14,330 nt of DNA from WLWS01 sp047638675 (lineage in GTDB: Bacteria; Pseudomonadota; Gammaproteobacteria; Eutrophobiales; Eutrophobiaceae), in NCBI GenBank assembly GCA_047638675.1, contig JBLIML010000092.1, positions 1 to 14,330 of the forward strand, written 5' to 3'. The notes under the pieces were generated by a model. It saw only the letters and a list, made by a program, of their open reading frames with translations, was not told the origin of the DNA and made no database searches. The position numbers were made by a program, and so were the translations under genes. Below, piece after piece: positions 1 to 6,961 of the stretch (position 1 is its first letter; the number at the start of each line of letters is the position of its first letter).

Positions 1-90
1 TATCTCTTTTTCGCATGTTGTGTAATTTCTCCGTGATCCTTTTCAAAATCAACATCATAAACGCCTGGGTCATATCCGCCAAAAAATAAC

Positions 91-115
91 CGGCCAGTTG
101 GTGATTAATTGGCCG
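91..115. terminator. Possible bidirectional terminator hairpin
   Basis: Bases 91-99 pair with 107-115 in a 9-bp stem (CGGCCAGTT with AATTGGCCG, one G-T pair) around a 7-base loop. On the plus strand it is followed by TTTAT. On the minus strand it is followed by GTTATTTTTT, a better T-run. The gene it would terminate lies outside the window. Confidence 0.45.
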
Positions 116-168
116 TTTATCCCAAATTTATTTCTTAGCTTGGGCTTCACTAAACTATTGTAACTACT

Positions 169-184
169 ACTAAATATATTTAGT
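169..184. other. 16-bp perfect palindrome
   Basis: ACTAAATATATTTAGT reads the same on both strands. It is AT-rich and lies in gene-free DNA about 345 bases before the ArsR-type gene. It could be a binding site for a dimeric regulator, or chance in AT-rich DNA. No partner copy was seen nearby. Confidence 0.4.
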
Positions 185-514
185 GCATTTTGTTACCCAA
201 ATCACCGGCCAACGCCATTCACATTGCCTCGGTATATAGGCAAGAAGCATTTTATTAAGGATAGTTGATCTACTCGGGTTCAGCTATGTTGAACAAGATT
301 TCTTTTAATGTGGCTTTTCCTTAATTGTTGGTGAACAATCGAGGACAAGGTGTGGCAGGGTAGCGCTTGAAACACGGCGTTCTTGTCTCATCGCTCATAG
401 TTGTCAGTCCAATTAGTCTGTATCAACTCATTATTTCTTAACTGTGAATCAGGCGGCGATTCGCGTTCATTGAAGGGCTCGGGTTAAAAAGTGTTTGACA
501 CGGGTTCTTATATA

Positions 515-549
515 CATAACCATAATGTTATGGAACAAGTTAGTTATGG
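515..549. promoter_or_regulatory. Candidate operator at the start of the ArsR-type gene
   Basis: CATAAC (515-520) is inverted against GTTATG (527-532). Nested in it, CCATAA (520-525) is inverted against TTATGG (528-533). A further TTATGG lies at 544-549. A perfect -35-like TTGACA sits just upstream at 495-500, but no well-spaced -10 hexamer goes with it; TATACA at 511-516 is too close and CATAAT at 521-526 a little too far. ArsR-family repressors commonly bind inverted repeats over their own promoter, so autoregulation is inferred, not shown. Confidence 0.35.
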
Positions 550-901
550 AAATTCATCTTCAAATTTAGACGCCATTTTTGCGGCGCTTGCTGACCCGAC
601 GCGACGGGCAATACTGTCGCGGCTTGTGGAGGGTGAAGCCTCGGTAAATGAGATTGCTGCGCCTTTTAAAATGAGCCAGCCCGCTGTCTCAAGGCACCTG
701 AAAGTGCTTGAACGGGCAGGGTTAATTGAGCGAGACGTTGACGAGCAACGTCGCCCGGCGAGATTGAGGGCTGAAAACATGGCGCTGGCTGTCGACTGGC
801 TGACTGAATTTGAAGCTTTCTGGGGGACGAGATTTGGGCAACTGGATGAGGTCCTCATCACTATGAAACAAGCCCAACTGAAGGACAAAGATAATGAGTG
901 A
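530..901 (+). CDS. ArsR-family winged-helix repressor (non-metal type)
   Basis: This is a small dimeric DNA-binding repressor. The N-terminal segment LDAIFAALADPTRRAIL (residues 13-29) is the family signature. It is followed by a helix-turn-helix at about 37-66 with SQPAVSRHLKVLERAGLI as recognition helix and wing start. The 123-residue protein has no cysteine, so the classical metal-sensing CxC site is absent. It belongs to the subgroup encoded next to AHSA1/SRPBCC proteins, and its stop overlaps the next gene by 8 bases. I chose ATG 530 because family members usually begin about 10 residues before this signature. An in-frame GTG at 491 would add 13 residues that look unlike the family and would place TTGACA (495-500) inside the gene. 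The effector is unknown. Confidence 0.88.
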   Translation: MEQVSYGNSSSNLDAIFAALADPTRRAILSRLVEGEASVNEIAAPFKMSQPAVSRHLKVLERAGLIERDVDEQRRPARLRAENMALAVDWLTEFEAFWGTRFGQLDEVLITMKQAQLKDKDNE

Positions 902-1391
902 TTTACCGGAATATAAATTGGGACGAATCTTTAACGCACCACGCGATTTGGTGTGGCGAGCATGGACCGATCCTGAATTATTGCACCGCTGGTATGGCCC
1001 CGGTGCAGAGACGATCATCCATAAATTTGATTTAGAGCCTGGTGGGATGTGGCTCAACGAGATGAAGTGGGGCGACAAGTCACATTTTCAGAAAGTGGTT
1101 TTTCAGGAAGTCTCGCCACCAGAAAAGATGGTTTGGCATCATTATTCTTCTACAGATGCTGAATGGGAGAGCAGTCCCAATCCGATGATGGCGGATTGGC
1201 TCCGGCTTCTTTTGACGACGGTTCTCATTGAGGACATGGGCGAGAAAACGAATGTGAAACTCTCGCAACTACCTATGGAGGCCACCGACGCCGAGATAGC
1301 CTGCTTCGCCAGGGCGATGGCGGGTATGGATAAAGGTTGGGGTAGCGGATACACCATTATGAATGAGTTGTTTGTGGAGTTGCAGGCCTAG
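894..1391 (+). CDS. AHSA1/SRPBCC-domain protein
   Basis: This 165-residue protein is a single START-like (SRPBCC) domain of the AHSA1 type, a hydrophobic-cavity fold that binds small ligands or assists other proteins. The family pattern is visible: FNAPRDLVWRAWTDPELLHRWYGP at about residues 13-36 (cut here from a longer match), then a GG turn near 50, the FQEVSPPEKMVW strand near 70-81, and a C-terminal helix from about residue 143. Such genes very often lie directly behind an ArsR-type repressor, as here with an 8-base overlap, so the two are translationally coupled. It also lies 9 bases before a Rieske oxygenase, which suggests a ligand-binding or helper role in that oxidation. It has no recognisable catalytic residues and its ligand cannot be told. 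Confidence 0.85.
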   Translation: MSDLPEYKLGRIFNAPRDLVWRAWTDPELLHRWYGPGAETIIHKFDLEPGGMWLNEMKWGDKSHFQKVVFQEVSPPEKMVWHHYSSTDAEWESSPNPMMADWLRLLLTTVLIEDMGEKTNVKLSQLPMEATDAEIACFARAMAGMDKGWGSGYTIMNELFVELQA

Positions 1392-1400
1392 GGGCATGTG

Positions 1401-2534
1401 ATGAAACCAACGAATAGCTCATATGAGATCAGTGATCTGACAACACTCAAACCGTCCTTGCCATCAAGATCTTACTATTGTGCTGATGTTTATGCGGCCG
1501 AGTTGGAAAATATATGGTACAGGCAATGGGTGTGTGTTTGTCGAAGTGACGTCCTGGTAAAGCCGGGTGAGTATCGTGTTTTTCAGCTAGGTACGCAGAG
1601 TATTATCGTTGTTAGGGACAAACACAAAGCTTTGCACGCCTTTCATAACACCTGCGCCCACCGCGGTTCAATATTATGTGAAAATGAATCAGGTCAATTT
1701 CGTGCTAATCGGCTCACCTGTCCTTATCATCGTTGGTCTTATGACCTGAGCGGTAAGTTGATTGGGGTACCCTATCTAGAGACTCAAGGATCAGAAAAAC
1801 ATATCAGCCTTTATAATGTCGCGTTACAGGAATACTTTGGTAATGTTTATATAAATCTCGATGCCAATACCCCTTTCACTCTAAGTGACAATGCCGATGA
1901 TAAGCTTGAGGTGTTGGAAAATTGGCCTCTTTCGGATTTGCTTACCGTGCATACCCATGAATACAAACTGGCCTGCAACTGGAAAATATTTTGGGAAAAT
2001 TTTGTTGAGTGTTATCACTGTCCGGGGATTCACCCTGATTTATGTAGTATGATCCCGCTCTATAAACAGAGCTATGCCTGGTCAACGGAGAAATTGGCGG
2101 AGGCGGGTCTACAACATGGCCTGGCAACCGGTGTTGAATCATGGACAAGCGATGGTAAGCCCTGCGGACCAACATTTGCGACCTTGACCGAAGCAGAACT
2201 GGGTCAAGGACATGTTTTTTTGAGCTTGCTACCGACGATGTTTATAGTTGCTCATCGAGATTATGTTCGGCAAGTATCTATAATGCCGCTATCCGCCGAA
2301 CAAATTGGCGTACGTACGGAATGGTTATTTAGTGAGGAAGCTATTGCTGCTCCAGGCTTTGACAAAAAAACTGCCGTTGATTTCGTCATGCAGGTCTTAG
2401 AAGAAGATGCGAGGGTTTGTGAGTTAAATCAAAAAGGACTGAAAGCATTAGCACACAAACAAGGGAGATTAGTACCTCAGGAGAAAGATGTATTCTTATT
2501 TCATCAATGGTACAGGAAGGCAATGGAGATGTGA
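1401..2534 (+). CDS. Rieske non-heme iron oxygenase, alpha subunit
   Basis: This is an aromatic-ring-hydroxylating-type oxygenase. The N-terminal Rieske domain binds a [2Fe-2S] cluster through Cys85-x-His87 (TCAHRG) and Cys107-x2-His110 (CPYHRW). The catalytic domain carries the mononuclear iron site in NFVECYHCPGIHP, with His206 and His211, and Asp336 (EEDARV) is the likely third ligand. Its 377 residues fit the family. No beta subunit, ferredoxin or reductase gene is nearby, so electrons must come from elsewhere; single-component alpha subunits of this kind act on quaternary amines, carnitine-like compounds or other substrates, and the substrate cannot be told here. ATG 1401 is preferred because AGGGG (1390-1394) sits 6 bases upstream; GTG 1398 is the alternative. 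It is probably co-transcribed with the ArsR and SRPBCC genes. Confidence 0.92.
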   Translation: MKPTNSSYEISDLTTLKPSLPSRSYYCADVYAAELENIWYRQWVCVCRSDVLVKPGEYRVFQLGTQSIIVVRDKHKALHAFHNTCAHRGSILCENESGQFRANRLTCPYHRWSYDLSGKLIGVPYLETQGSEKHISLYNVALQEYFGNVYINLDANTPFTLSDNADDKLEVLENWPLSDLLTVHTHEYKLACNWKIFWENFVECYHCPGIHPDLCSMIPLYKQSYAWSTEKLAEAGLQHGLATGVESWTSDGKPCGPTFATLTEAELGQGHVFLSLLPTMFIVAHRDYVRQVSIMPLSAEQIGVRTEWLFSEEAIAAPGFDKKTAVDFVMQVLEEDARVCELNQKGLKALAHKQGRLVPQEKDVFLFHQWYRKAMEM

Positions 2535-2549
2535 TAATAGTCGGGGATT

Positions 2550-2573
2550 AAAAGCAGAGAACAACCTGTTTTT
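2550..2573 (+). terminator. Possible terminator after the Rieske gene
   Basis: AAAAGCAG (2550-2557) pairs with CTGTTTTT (2566-2573), with one G-T pair and an 8-base loop. The T-run is part of the stem, which is A-U rich, so this is a weak candidate. Its place 16 bases behind the stop codon of the Rieske gene supports it. Confidence 0.4.
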
Positions 2574-2610
2574 CCGGATTGAATAAAAAGGCATTTCAAC
2601 AAAGTATCAT

Positions 2611-2657
2611 TTAATGAATGGCGTGTTACACCGTTGCTTATTAATTGAATGGCGTGT
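2611..2657. repeat. Direct repeat upstream of the ankyrin gene
   Basis: TTAATGAATGGCGTGT (2611-2626) recurs as TTAATTGAATGGCGTGT (2641-2657), with one inserted base and a spacing of 30-31 bases, about three helical turns. It lies 40-90 bases before the ankyrin gene start. It may be a pair of regulator sites or a short tandem duplication. Confidence 0.55.
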
Positions 2658-2698
2658 CGCCGAGTATGCGCAGTCTACTAATGAAGAGGGTAAGCTCA

Positions 2699-3460
2699 AT
2701 GTCAAAACATGATTCGAATGAGGACCTTGTTTCAGTTGTAGAGCGTAATCCACGGAGTAAATTCCCAACATCAATACTTTTTGTGTTTTGCGCTATTTTT
2801 TTATTATTAAGTTACTTTTATAAGAAAAATACTGAAGTCGATACTGTTGCACAAGCGACATATTCTAGTAGTGAAAAGTTGATCGATGCGCCTGATGTGT
2901 TTGATATTCATCATCTCATTTCCAACGGCAGGGTCGATGAGTTTAAACAGAAAATTTTATCAGTAGATAGAGAGGCTATAAATGAAGTTGTTGGCGGGAT
3001 GACTCCAATAATGCTAGCGGCTTCTGCGGGGAATATTGAGATTATTGATCTACTGTTCACGCAAGGTGCTGATCCGAACATACGTGGTTCAGCAGAGCGA
3101 ACCGCTCTTCAATACGCAACTGAAAGAAATCATATCGATGCTGCCAAACGACTGTTGGCTTATGGCGCGGATATTGACGCCTATGATAATGGAGGGCTTA
3201 CACCACTGATAATGGCCTCCAATCGTGGCTACACTGAACTTGGTTTGTGGTATATCGACAAAGGTGCAAATGTGAATAATCAACATAACGAAGGTTGGAC
3301 AGCATTGATTGATGCAGCAGTACGCGATGATGCCGTTCTCGTGGAGGCATTACTCGCCGCCGGTGCGGACAAAAATCTTGCCACTAATAAAGGATTGAAA
3401 GCCATTGACTATGCCAGGCAGTACGGTCACAAAACCATGGTGAACATTCTTAGCAAGTAA
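2699..3460 (+). CDS. Membrane-anchored ankyrin-repeat protein
   Basis: The 253-residue protein has a short polar N-terminus, one transmembrane helix at about residues 24-41 (TSILFVFCAIFLLLSYF), a linker, then four to five ankyrin repeats from about residue 99 to the end. Recognisable repeat cores are TPIMLAASAGNIEIIDLLFT, TALQYATERNHIDAAKRLL, TPLIMASNRGYTEL and TALIDAAVRDDAVLVEALLA, each followed by a GAD or GAN loop. Ankyrin repeats bind proteins, so this is likely a scaffold or inhibitor held at the inner membrane, with the repeats probably in the periplasm as for a signal anchor. ATG 2699 is chosen because AAGAGGG (2684-2690) is well spaced upstream. A TTG at 2645 in the same frame is possible but less likely. 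No partner gene is evident. Confidence 0.85.
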   Translation: MSKHDSNEDLVSVVERNPRSKFPTSILFVFCAIFLLLSYFYKKNTEVDTVAQATYSSSEKLIDAPDVFDIHHLISNGRVDEFKQKILSVDREAINEVVGGMTPIMLAASAGNIEIIDLLFTQGADPNIRGSAERTALQYATERNHIDAAKRLLAYGADIDAYDNGGLTPLIMASNRGYTELGLWYIDKGANVNNQHNEGWTALIDAAVRDDAVLVEALLAAGADKNLATNKGLKAIDYARQYGHKTMVNILSK

Positions 3461-3677
3461 GTTCGTATAGTTGCCCCCTGGGCTAGAAGTTCAGTGAGCA
3501 AGACCTTTAGCTTGGTGCCTGGGTGCATTTTATTTGGGAACCGAATGGCTTATCAGCGATCTGTAAGCTGTTAGGGCCTAAATCAGTGAATGTTGACCTC
3601 TTCCTACATAATATTCTTGCCTAAAGTCCGTGATAGCTTTGCCGATAAAGTGCTGACTTCCTCGAACTTTAATAACA

Positions 3678-4037
3678 ATGAAAAACAAACGAAATTATTA
3701 TCGCATGTTGCACGTTCAACTCGATGCACCGAAGGAGATCATTCAGTCCAGCTACCGGACTTTAATGCAAAAACTCAAGGCGCATCCAGATTTAGGTGGC
3801 GAGGAGTGGAATGCTGCTTTCATCAACGAAGCCTATGATGTGTTGATGGACGCAAAAAAACGCGAAGAATACAATAAAAGTTTGTTTCAGGAAAAAAATC
3901 ATACCACACTTGGCAAGCAACATCACAAACAGCGTCAGGACTCTCAGCGAAAGGAAACTGTCGCTGGGAAAACTACTGTGGAGCAAGCTTATGACGACTG
4001 GAAACCCTTCCAGGCGACAGTGATTGATAAAATATAA
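3678..4037 (+). CDS. Small J-domain (DnaJ-like) co-chaperone
   Basis: This 119-residue protein has an N-terminal J domain at about residues 5-67. It shows the NYYRMLHVQLDAPKEIIQSSYR helix I-II pattern (in part), the essential HPD tripeptide at 36-38 and the AAFINEAYDVLMDAKKREEY helix III-IV. The HPD loop stimulates the ATPase of DnaK/Hsp70 partners. There is no Gly/Phe-rich region, zinc finger or substrate-binding domain, so it is a type III J protein. The C-terminal 50 residues are basic and Gln/Lys-rich and probably give specificity. No transmembrane helix or signal peptide is seen. It stands alone, 217 bases behind the ankyrin gene, with no clear Shine-Dalgarno site. Its specific client is unknown. 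Confidence 0.88.
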   Translation: MKNKRNYYRMLHVQLDAPKEIIQSSYRTLMQKLKAHPDLGGEEWNAAFINEAYDVLMDAKKREEYNKSLFQEKNHTTLGKQHHKQRQDSQRKETVAGKTTVEQAYDDWKPFQATVIDKI

Positions 4038-4101
4038 TTAGTCTCCAGCGATTGGTCATATACCGCAGAAAATTGAAAAAATAAGCCCGAGTAGTAATAA
4101 T

Positions 4102-4126
4102 TGACCCCTTTTGAGCGACTGGGTCA
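4102..4126. repeat. TGACCC/GGGTCA inverted repeat
   Basis: TGACCC (4102-4107) is inverted against GGGTCA (4121-4126) across 13 bases. It could be a regulator site, a weak hairpin or the worn end of a mobile element; no second end or transposase trace was found. Confidence 0.35.
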
Positions 4127-4249
4127 GGGTCGTCGGCTAAATTTTCAGATGAGAGCAGAGGCTAAAACACATTGTCTTGGACACGCTGATCGCTGGATAT
4201 TTATGATCACTATGTGTATCCCTGAGTTAGTTGCCGTTTAGCGATCTAA

Positions 4250-4375
4250 ATGGCGAAAAAAGTGGATCTAGCTAATGAGTATTTGCCGGGCAAAGCAGGT
4301 CATTTTAATGCCTTCCAAATAGTCTCCACTTCTTTCCGCATAGACCGATTTTATCGAGATTTATTTTTGCCGTAA
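4250..4375 (+). CDS. Possible 41-residue protein or gene remnant
   Basis: An ATG-started frame encodes MAKKVDLANEYLPGKAGHFN and a further 21 residues ending in RDLFLP. Its composition (charged start, mixed hydrophobic and aromatic residues) looks like real protein. However, there is no Shine-Dalgarno site before ATG 4250, the frame is short, and no family is recognised. It could be a real small gene, the front end of a decayed gene, or chance. Confidence 0.2.
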   Translation: MAKKVDLANEYLPGKAGHFNAFQIVSTSFRIDRFYRDLFLP

Positions 4376-4466
4376 AAGACAAAATTCTGAAGACAACTTA
4401 GCTTATCGAACAATGTAGTCAAAATTGTGATATTTTCTATGTGACCAGCAACAGGAGAGGGTAGCA

Positions 4467-5351
4467 ATGAAAATAGGCGCGGTATTTCCCCAAACAGAAA
4501 TTGAATCGGACCCCGTTATAATCAGGGATTTTGCCCAGAGTGTTGAAGGTTTGGGTTTTGATCATTTGGTTGCCTACGACCATGTTGTTGGTAAAAATAC
4601 CACGAATGTTCCTGACTGGAATATGCCTTATAGTCATAAGAGCAGTTTTCAGGAACCCATGATGTTATTCAGTTTCCTCGCTGGCGTGACGTCTGCTCTT
4701 GCTTTTATGCCAGGCGTTATCATTCTCCCGCAAAGACAAACAACCCTCTTTGCCAAGCAAGCGGCGAACCTGGATATTTATTGCTCAGGTCGACTTCGTC
4801 TGGGCATGGGTATAGGTTGGAACAAAGTTGAGTATGATGCTTTAAATGAAAAATTTTCCAATCGCGCTAAAAGAATGGAGGAACAGATTGAATTCTTGCG
4901 GCATTGCTGGACAGAAGAAACGTTCATTTACAAAAAGGACTTTCACAATATGGATGATGGTGGCATTCGACCTCTACCTTTACAGCAGCCGATTCCAATC
5001 TGGATTGGTGGCTATTCTGAAGCGGCGATGAAACGTGCAGCTCGAATCGGTGATGGCTGGTTGCCTTATGCATTACCTGGGGAAAATGCAGAGTCCACCA
5101 TGGCCTTATTCAAAGATATGTTGAACGATGAGGGACGGGATCCCGCCAGCGTGCCGGTAGAGAACATCATTTTTATGGGCAGTGCGCTTGGCGATCCTGT
5201 TAGACCGGTTGCCATGGCAGTAGAAGAAGCCCTCCAGTGGAAATCAGCAGGTGCAGCCGGCGTGTCTTTCGATACGATGTCTTCAAATTTTGTAAATATG
5301 GATGAACATATTGCGGCGCTTGAACAATTTATAAAGGCTGTTAAAGACTAA
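4467..5351 (+). CDS. Luciferase-like (LLM class) F420-dependent-type oxidoreductase
   Basis: This 294-residue protein has the TIM-barrel fold of bacterial luciferase-like monooxygenases, in the TIGR03619-like F420-dependent subgroup. Signatures are GFDHLVAYDHV at residues 30-40, the strand MPGVIILPQR at 81-90, LFAKQAANLDIYCSGRLRLG at about 94-113 with GMGIGWNKVEY following, and IPIWIGGYSEAAMKRAARIG at about 176-195 with DGWLP, the usual cofactor-binding end. The family transfers hydride or activates oxygen with F420 or FMN. In a gammaproteobacterium FMN is the safer guess, since F420 synthesis is not generally present. The ribosome site AGGAGAGGG lies about 9 bases before ATG. A T-rich tract (5356-5376) follows the stop and may help termination. 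The substrate is unknown. Confidence 0.9.
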   Translation: MKIGAVFPQTEIESDPVIIRDFAQSVEGLGFDHLVAYDHVVGKNTTNVPDWNMPYSHKSSFQEPMMLFSFLAGVTSALAFMPGVIILPQRQTTLFAKQAANLDIYCSGRLRLGMGIGWNKVEYDALNEKFSNRAKRMEEQIEFLRHCWTEETFIYKKDFHNMDDGGIRPLPLQQPIPIWIGGYSEAAMKRAARIGDGWLPYALPGENAESTMALFKDMLNDEGRDPASVPVENIIFMGSALGDPVRPVAMAVEEALQWKSAGAAGVSFDTMSSNFVNMDEHIAALEQFIKAVKD

Positions 5352-5492
5352 GTACTTTTTTTGAGTTATTTTTTCTGGATGGGAAAGTAGATATCGGTTT
5401 CCTATTCTTCTGGTGGCAGTGTGTCGGGATAGGAAAGATAGTGCTTGTAAGCAGGCGATTCTTTCAAGATATGATCCGATAGAAGTATCTAC

Positions 5493-5542
5493 GAGCGGAT
5501 AATAATTCGCAACACTACAATAAAGCTTTAACCCGCTCGTTA
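5493..5542. repeat. Inverted repeat in the gap before the SRPBCC-like gene
   Basis: ACGAGCGG (5493-5500) is the exact complement of CCGCTCGT (5535-5542) across 34 bases. The left arm also lies in a near-palindrome, GCGGATAATAATTCGC. The element ends about 40 bases before the start codon of the next gene, so a regulator site or a leader hairpin is plausible but not shown. Confidence 0.4.
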
Positions 5543-5583
5543 AATATCCTAGCATACGAACATCTTATTTTAAGGAGTAGCTT

Positions 5584-6018
5584 ATGTCCGCCTCAGATGT
5601 CTGGTGTCATAGCGGGAGTATTGAGATCCAGTGTGATGCCATGACCGCCGTCGAGTATGTTGCTGATGGAATAAAGCAAGGAGAATGGGCGCTTGGGAGC
5701 ATTGATCGAAAAGAAATTGGTGACGGTCTTTTTGAAGGCACTTCAATGTTCGGTGCCGGAACAGAATACATCCGCATTCGCGTCGATCGCGATAATCTCA
5801 TGGTGTACTACGACGTAGGACATAGCCTCGATGACTTGCGTACCTTAAATGTCATTCGGGTTGTCCCTGGACCTACTCTGGGCGGTCAAATTGATAATTG
5901 TGTCGTAACGCTTTTGTCGTGGCGTCCACAAGGTACGCCTGACGAGGCATGGGTGCGCAATTGCGTCTCCCATGAAACCGAAATGTACATTATCAAAGCA
6001 CGTCTGGAATCAAGATAA
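5584..6018 (+). CDS. SRPBCC-like (polyketide-cyclase-type) conserved protein
   Basis: This 144-residue cytoplasmic protein has no signal peptide or membrane segment. The order of elements suits an SRPBCC/START-like domain: an opening strand SGSIEIQCDAMTAVEYVADG (residues 10-29), a central strand series (FEGTSMFGAGTEYIRIRVD, MVYYDVGH, LNVIRVVPGPTLGG, CVVTLLSWRPQG) and a closing helix from about DEAWVRN to KARLE. In such domains the cavity binds a hydrophobic ligand. The protein is not closely similar to the AHSA1 protein at 894-1391. The ribosome site AAGGAG (5571-5576) fits ATG 5584 well. It is preceded by an oxidoreductase gene 232 bases away, so common transcription is uncertain. The fold assignment is by pattern and moderate in certainty; the ligand is unknown. 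Confidence 0.7.
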   Translation: MSASDVWCHSGSIEIQCDAMTAVEYVADGIKQGEWALGSIDRKEIGDGLFEGTSMFGAGTEYIRIRVDRDNLMVYYDVGHSLDDLRTLNVIRVVPGPTLGGQIDNCVVTLLSWRPQGTPDEAWVRNCVSHETEMYIIKARLESR

Positions 6019-6200
6019 ATCACACAAATTGAACACTTCGTCCGTCCAGTGAAAATCATGTGGAGTTGCGAAGAAGATATTCATCATAATTATATGTCTG
6101 CGATTCCGGAAGCTTATCAGAGCCCGTAGTCCATTCATCCCAGGTAGAAATTCCGCACATATGATTCTAAAGAAGCTTAGGGCAGGCCAGGTGGACTATG

Positions 6201-6245
6201 AAAAAGGGGCTGGCGTGATTTAATTAAATCGGCCAACCCTTTTTT
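6201..6245. terminator. Bidirectional rho-independent terminator
   Basis: AAAAAGGG (6201-6208) pairs with CCCTTTTT (6237-6244). Inside it TGGC pairs with GCCA and GATTTAA with TTAAATC, giving a long stem with small bulges. T-runs (plus strand) and, read from the other side, A-runs flank it. It lies between two convergent genes, the SRPBCC-like gene and the UrcA-family gene, and can serve both. Confidence 0.85.
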
Positions 6246-6268
6246 GGTTGTCAAAGCGACATTGAATA

Positions 6269-6628
6269 TTATGAGTTTGCTTTGGTATGCAGTTTTGTCA
6301 GCTTTTCATTATCAATGCTCTTCACAGCGTTATTTAGTGCCAGGGCAGTACACTTTTTATATTCCTTCTTAATTTTTGAAGCTGCGATCCTCGACCCAAT
6401 GACGTGCGTGTCTTTTTCGCCGCAGACTTTACCGACATTACTCTTAAGTCTTTGATAAAGAGTGACCACGCCTTCATCCTGAGACAGATCCAAATCGGGA
6501 AAAGTGATTTTCATGCTCTCGACTTCTGCTTTATCTTTGTTAACAACTGCAAAGGCAAAACCAGGGATGCTTAATACTAGGCACAGAAAAGGTGTCAGTA
6601 ATTGTTTATGGTTAAATCTATTTTTCAT
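6269..6628 (-). CDS. UrcA-family secreted small protein
   Basis: This 119-residue protein has a Sec signal peptide (basic MKNRFNHK, hydrophobic core LLTPFLCLVLSIPGFAFA, likely cut after Ala27). The mature part matches the UrcA family: a strand-like start ITFPDLDLSQDEGVVTLYQR (residues 41-60), then Cys69 in KVCG, Cys93 in YKKC, and a closing helix ALNNAVKSIDNEKLTKLH. The two cysteines are conserved in the family and may form a disulfide in the periplasm. The family is named after a uranium-responsive gene of Caulobacter crescentus; its function is not known. GAGGA lies about 9 bases before ATG 6628. The gene stands alone and shares a terminator with the convergent SRPBCC-like gene. Confidence 0.82.
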   Translation of the reverse strand: MKNRFNHKQLLTPFLCLVLSIPGFAFAVVNKDKAEVESMKITFPDLDLSQDEGVVTLYQRLKSNVGKVCGEKDTHVIGSRIAASKIKKEYKKCTALALNNAVKSIDNEKLTKLHTKANS

Positions 6629-6961
6629 AATATTTTTCCTCTATAAGTTTTATAAATAAAATCAGCAAGTGATATACACAGGTGTAGTCTAGCTGCATTA
6701 TTCAAATGATTTATTCAAAACAGGATAGGGCGAACGAAATAAACGACGAGATGAAAGATAAATTGATTTGTAGCTAAAAAAATAGAATGAAAAGGCCAAG
6801 GGTTAATGTAGCGTCTTACTCGCCTGCGCCAGTACGACGTGAATTAAATCTTCCTGTGATACGTATAGTAGAGACAGTCCGACATGTAAAAGCGAAAACA
6901 AGCAAGTCAGATTGGTGTCTGCCTGGAGGATCAGAAGATTAAGTGATACTTGCAGGGAAAC
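6629..6961. other. Gene-free region upstream of the UrcA-family gene
   Basis: 333 bases without a recognisable gene on either strand. The right half holds a second, altered copy of a motif (TATAG, six extra bases, then CAGTCCGACA; 6864-6884) that occurs as an uninterrupted copy at the promoter of the next minus-strand gene (7247-7261). The left half is AT-rich and should contain the UrcA-gene promoter, but no well-spaced pair of hexamers stands out. Confidence 0.55.

Larger units (their letters stand above)
1..529. other. Gene-free region at the left edge
   Basis: No convincing gene is seen on either strand. The stretch holds a GC-rich hairpin (91-115), a 16-base perfect palindrome (169-184), a small hairpin with TTGCCT (224-229) and AGGCAA (238-243) around an 8-base loop, and the likely control region of the ArsR-type gene at its right end. 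Short open frames in the first 89 bases on both strands run off the window and cannot be judged. Confidence 0.6.
4038..4466. other. Long intergenic region before the luciferase-like gene
   Basis: 429 bases lie between the J-domain gene and the luciferase-like oxidoreductase. They contain an inverted repeat (4102-4126), a 41-codon open frame of uncertain status (4250-4375) and, at the end, the strong AGGAGAGGG ribosome site of the next gene. No clear promoter or terminator is recognised. Confidence 0.6.

Noticed and set aside
1..89. Protein-like minus-strand frame (GGYDPGVYDVDFEKD) and a plus-strand frame ending at TAA 87-89
   Set aside because: The minus frame has no start codon before an in-frame stop, and both run off the left edge; less than 30 codons are visible, too little to support a gene.
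530..901. Metal-sensing ArsR/SmtB regulator
   Set aside because: The protein contains no cysteine and no metal-transport or arsenic gene is near.
5283..5555. 90-codon minus-strand frame between the luciferase-like and SRPBCC-like genes
   Set aside because: It overlaps the end of the oxidoreductase gene on the opposite strand, shows no ribosome site and resembles no family.
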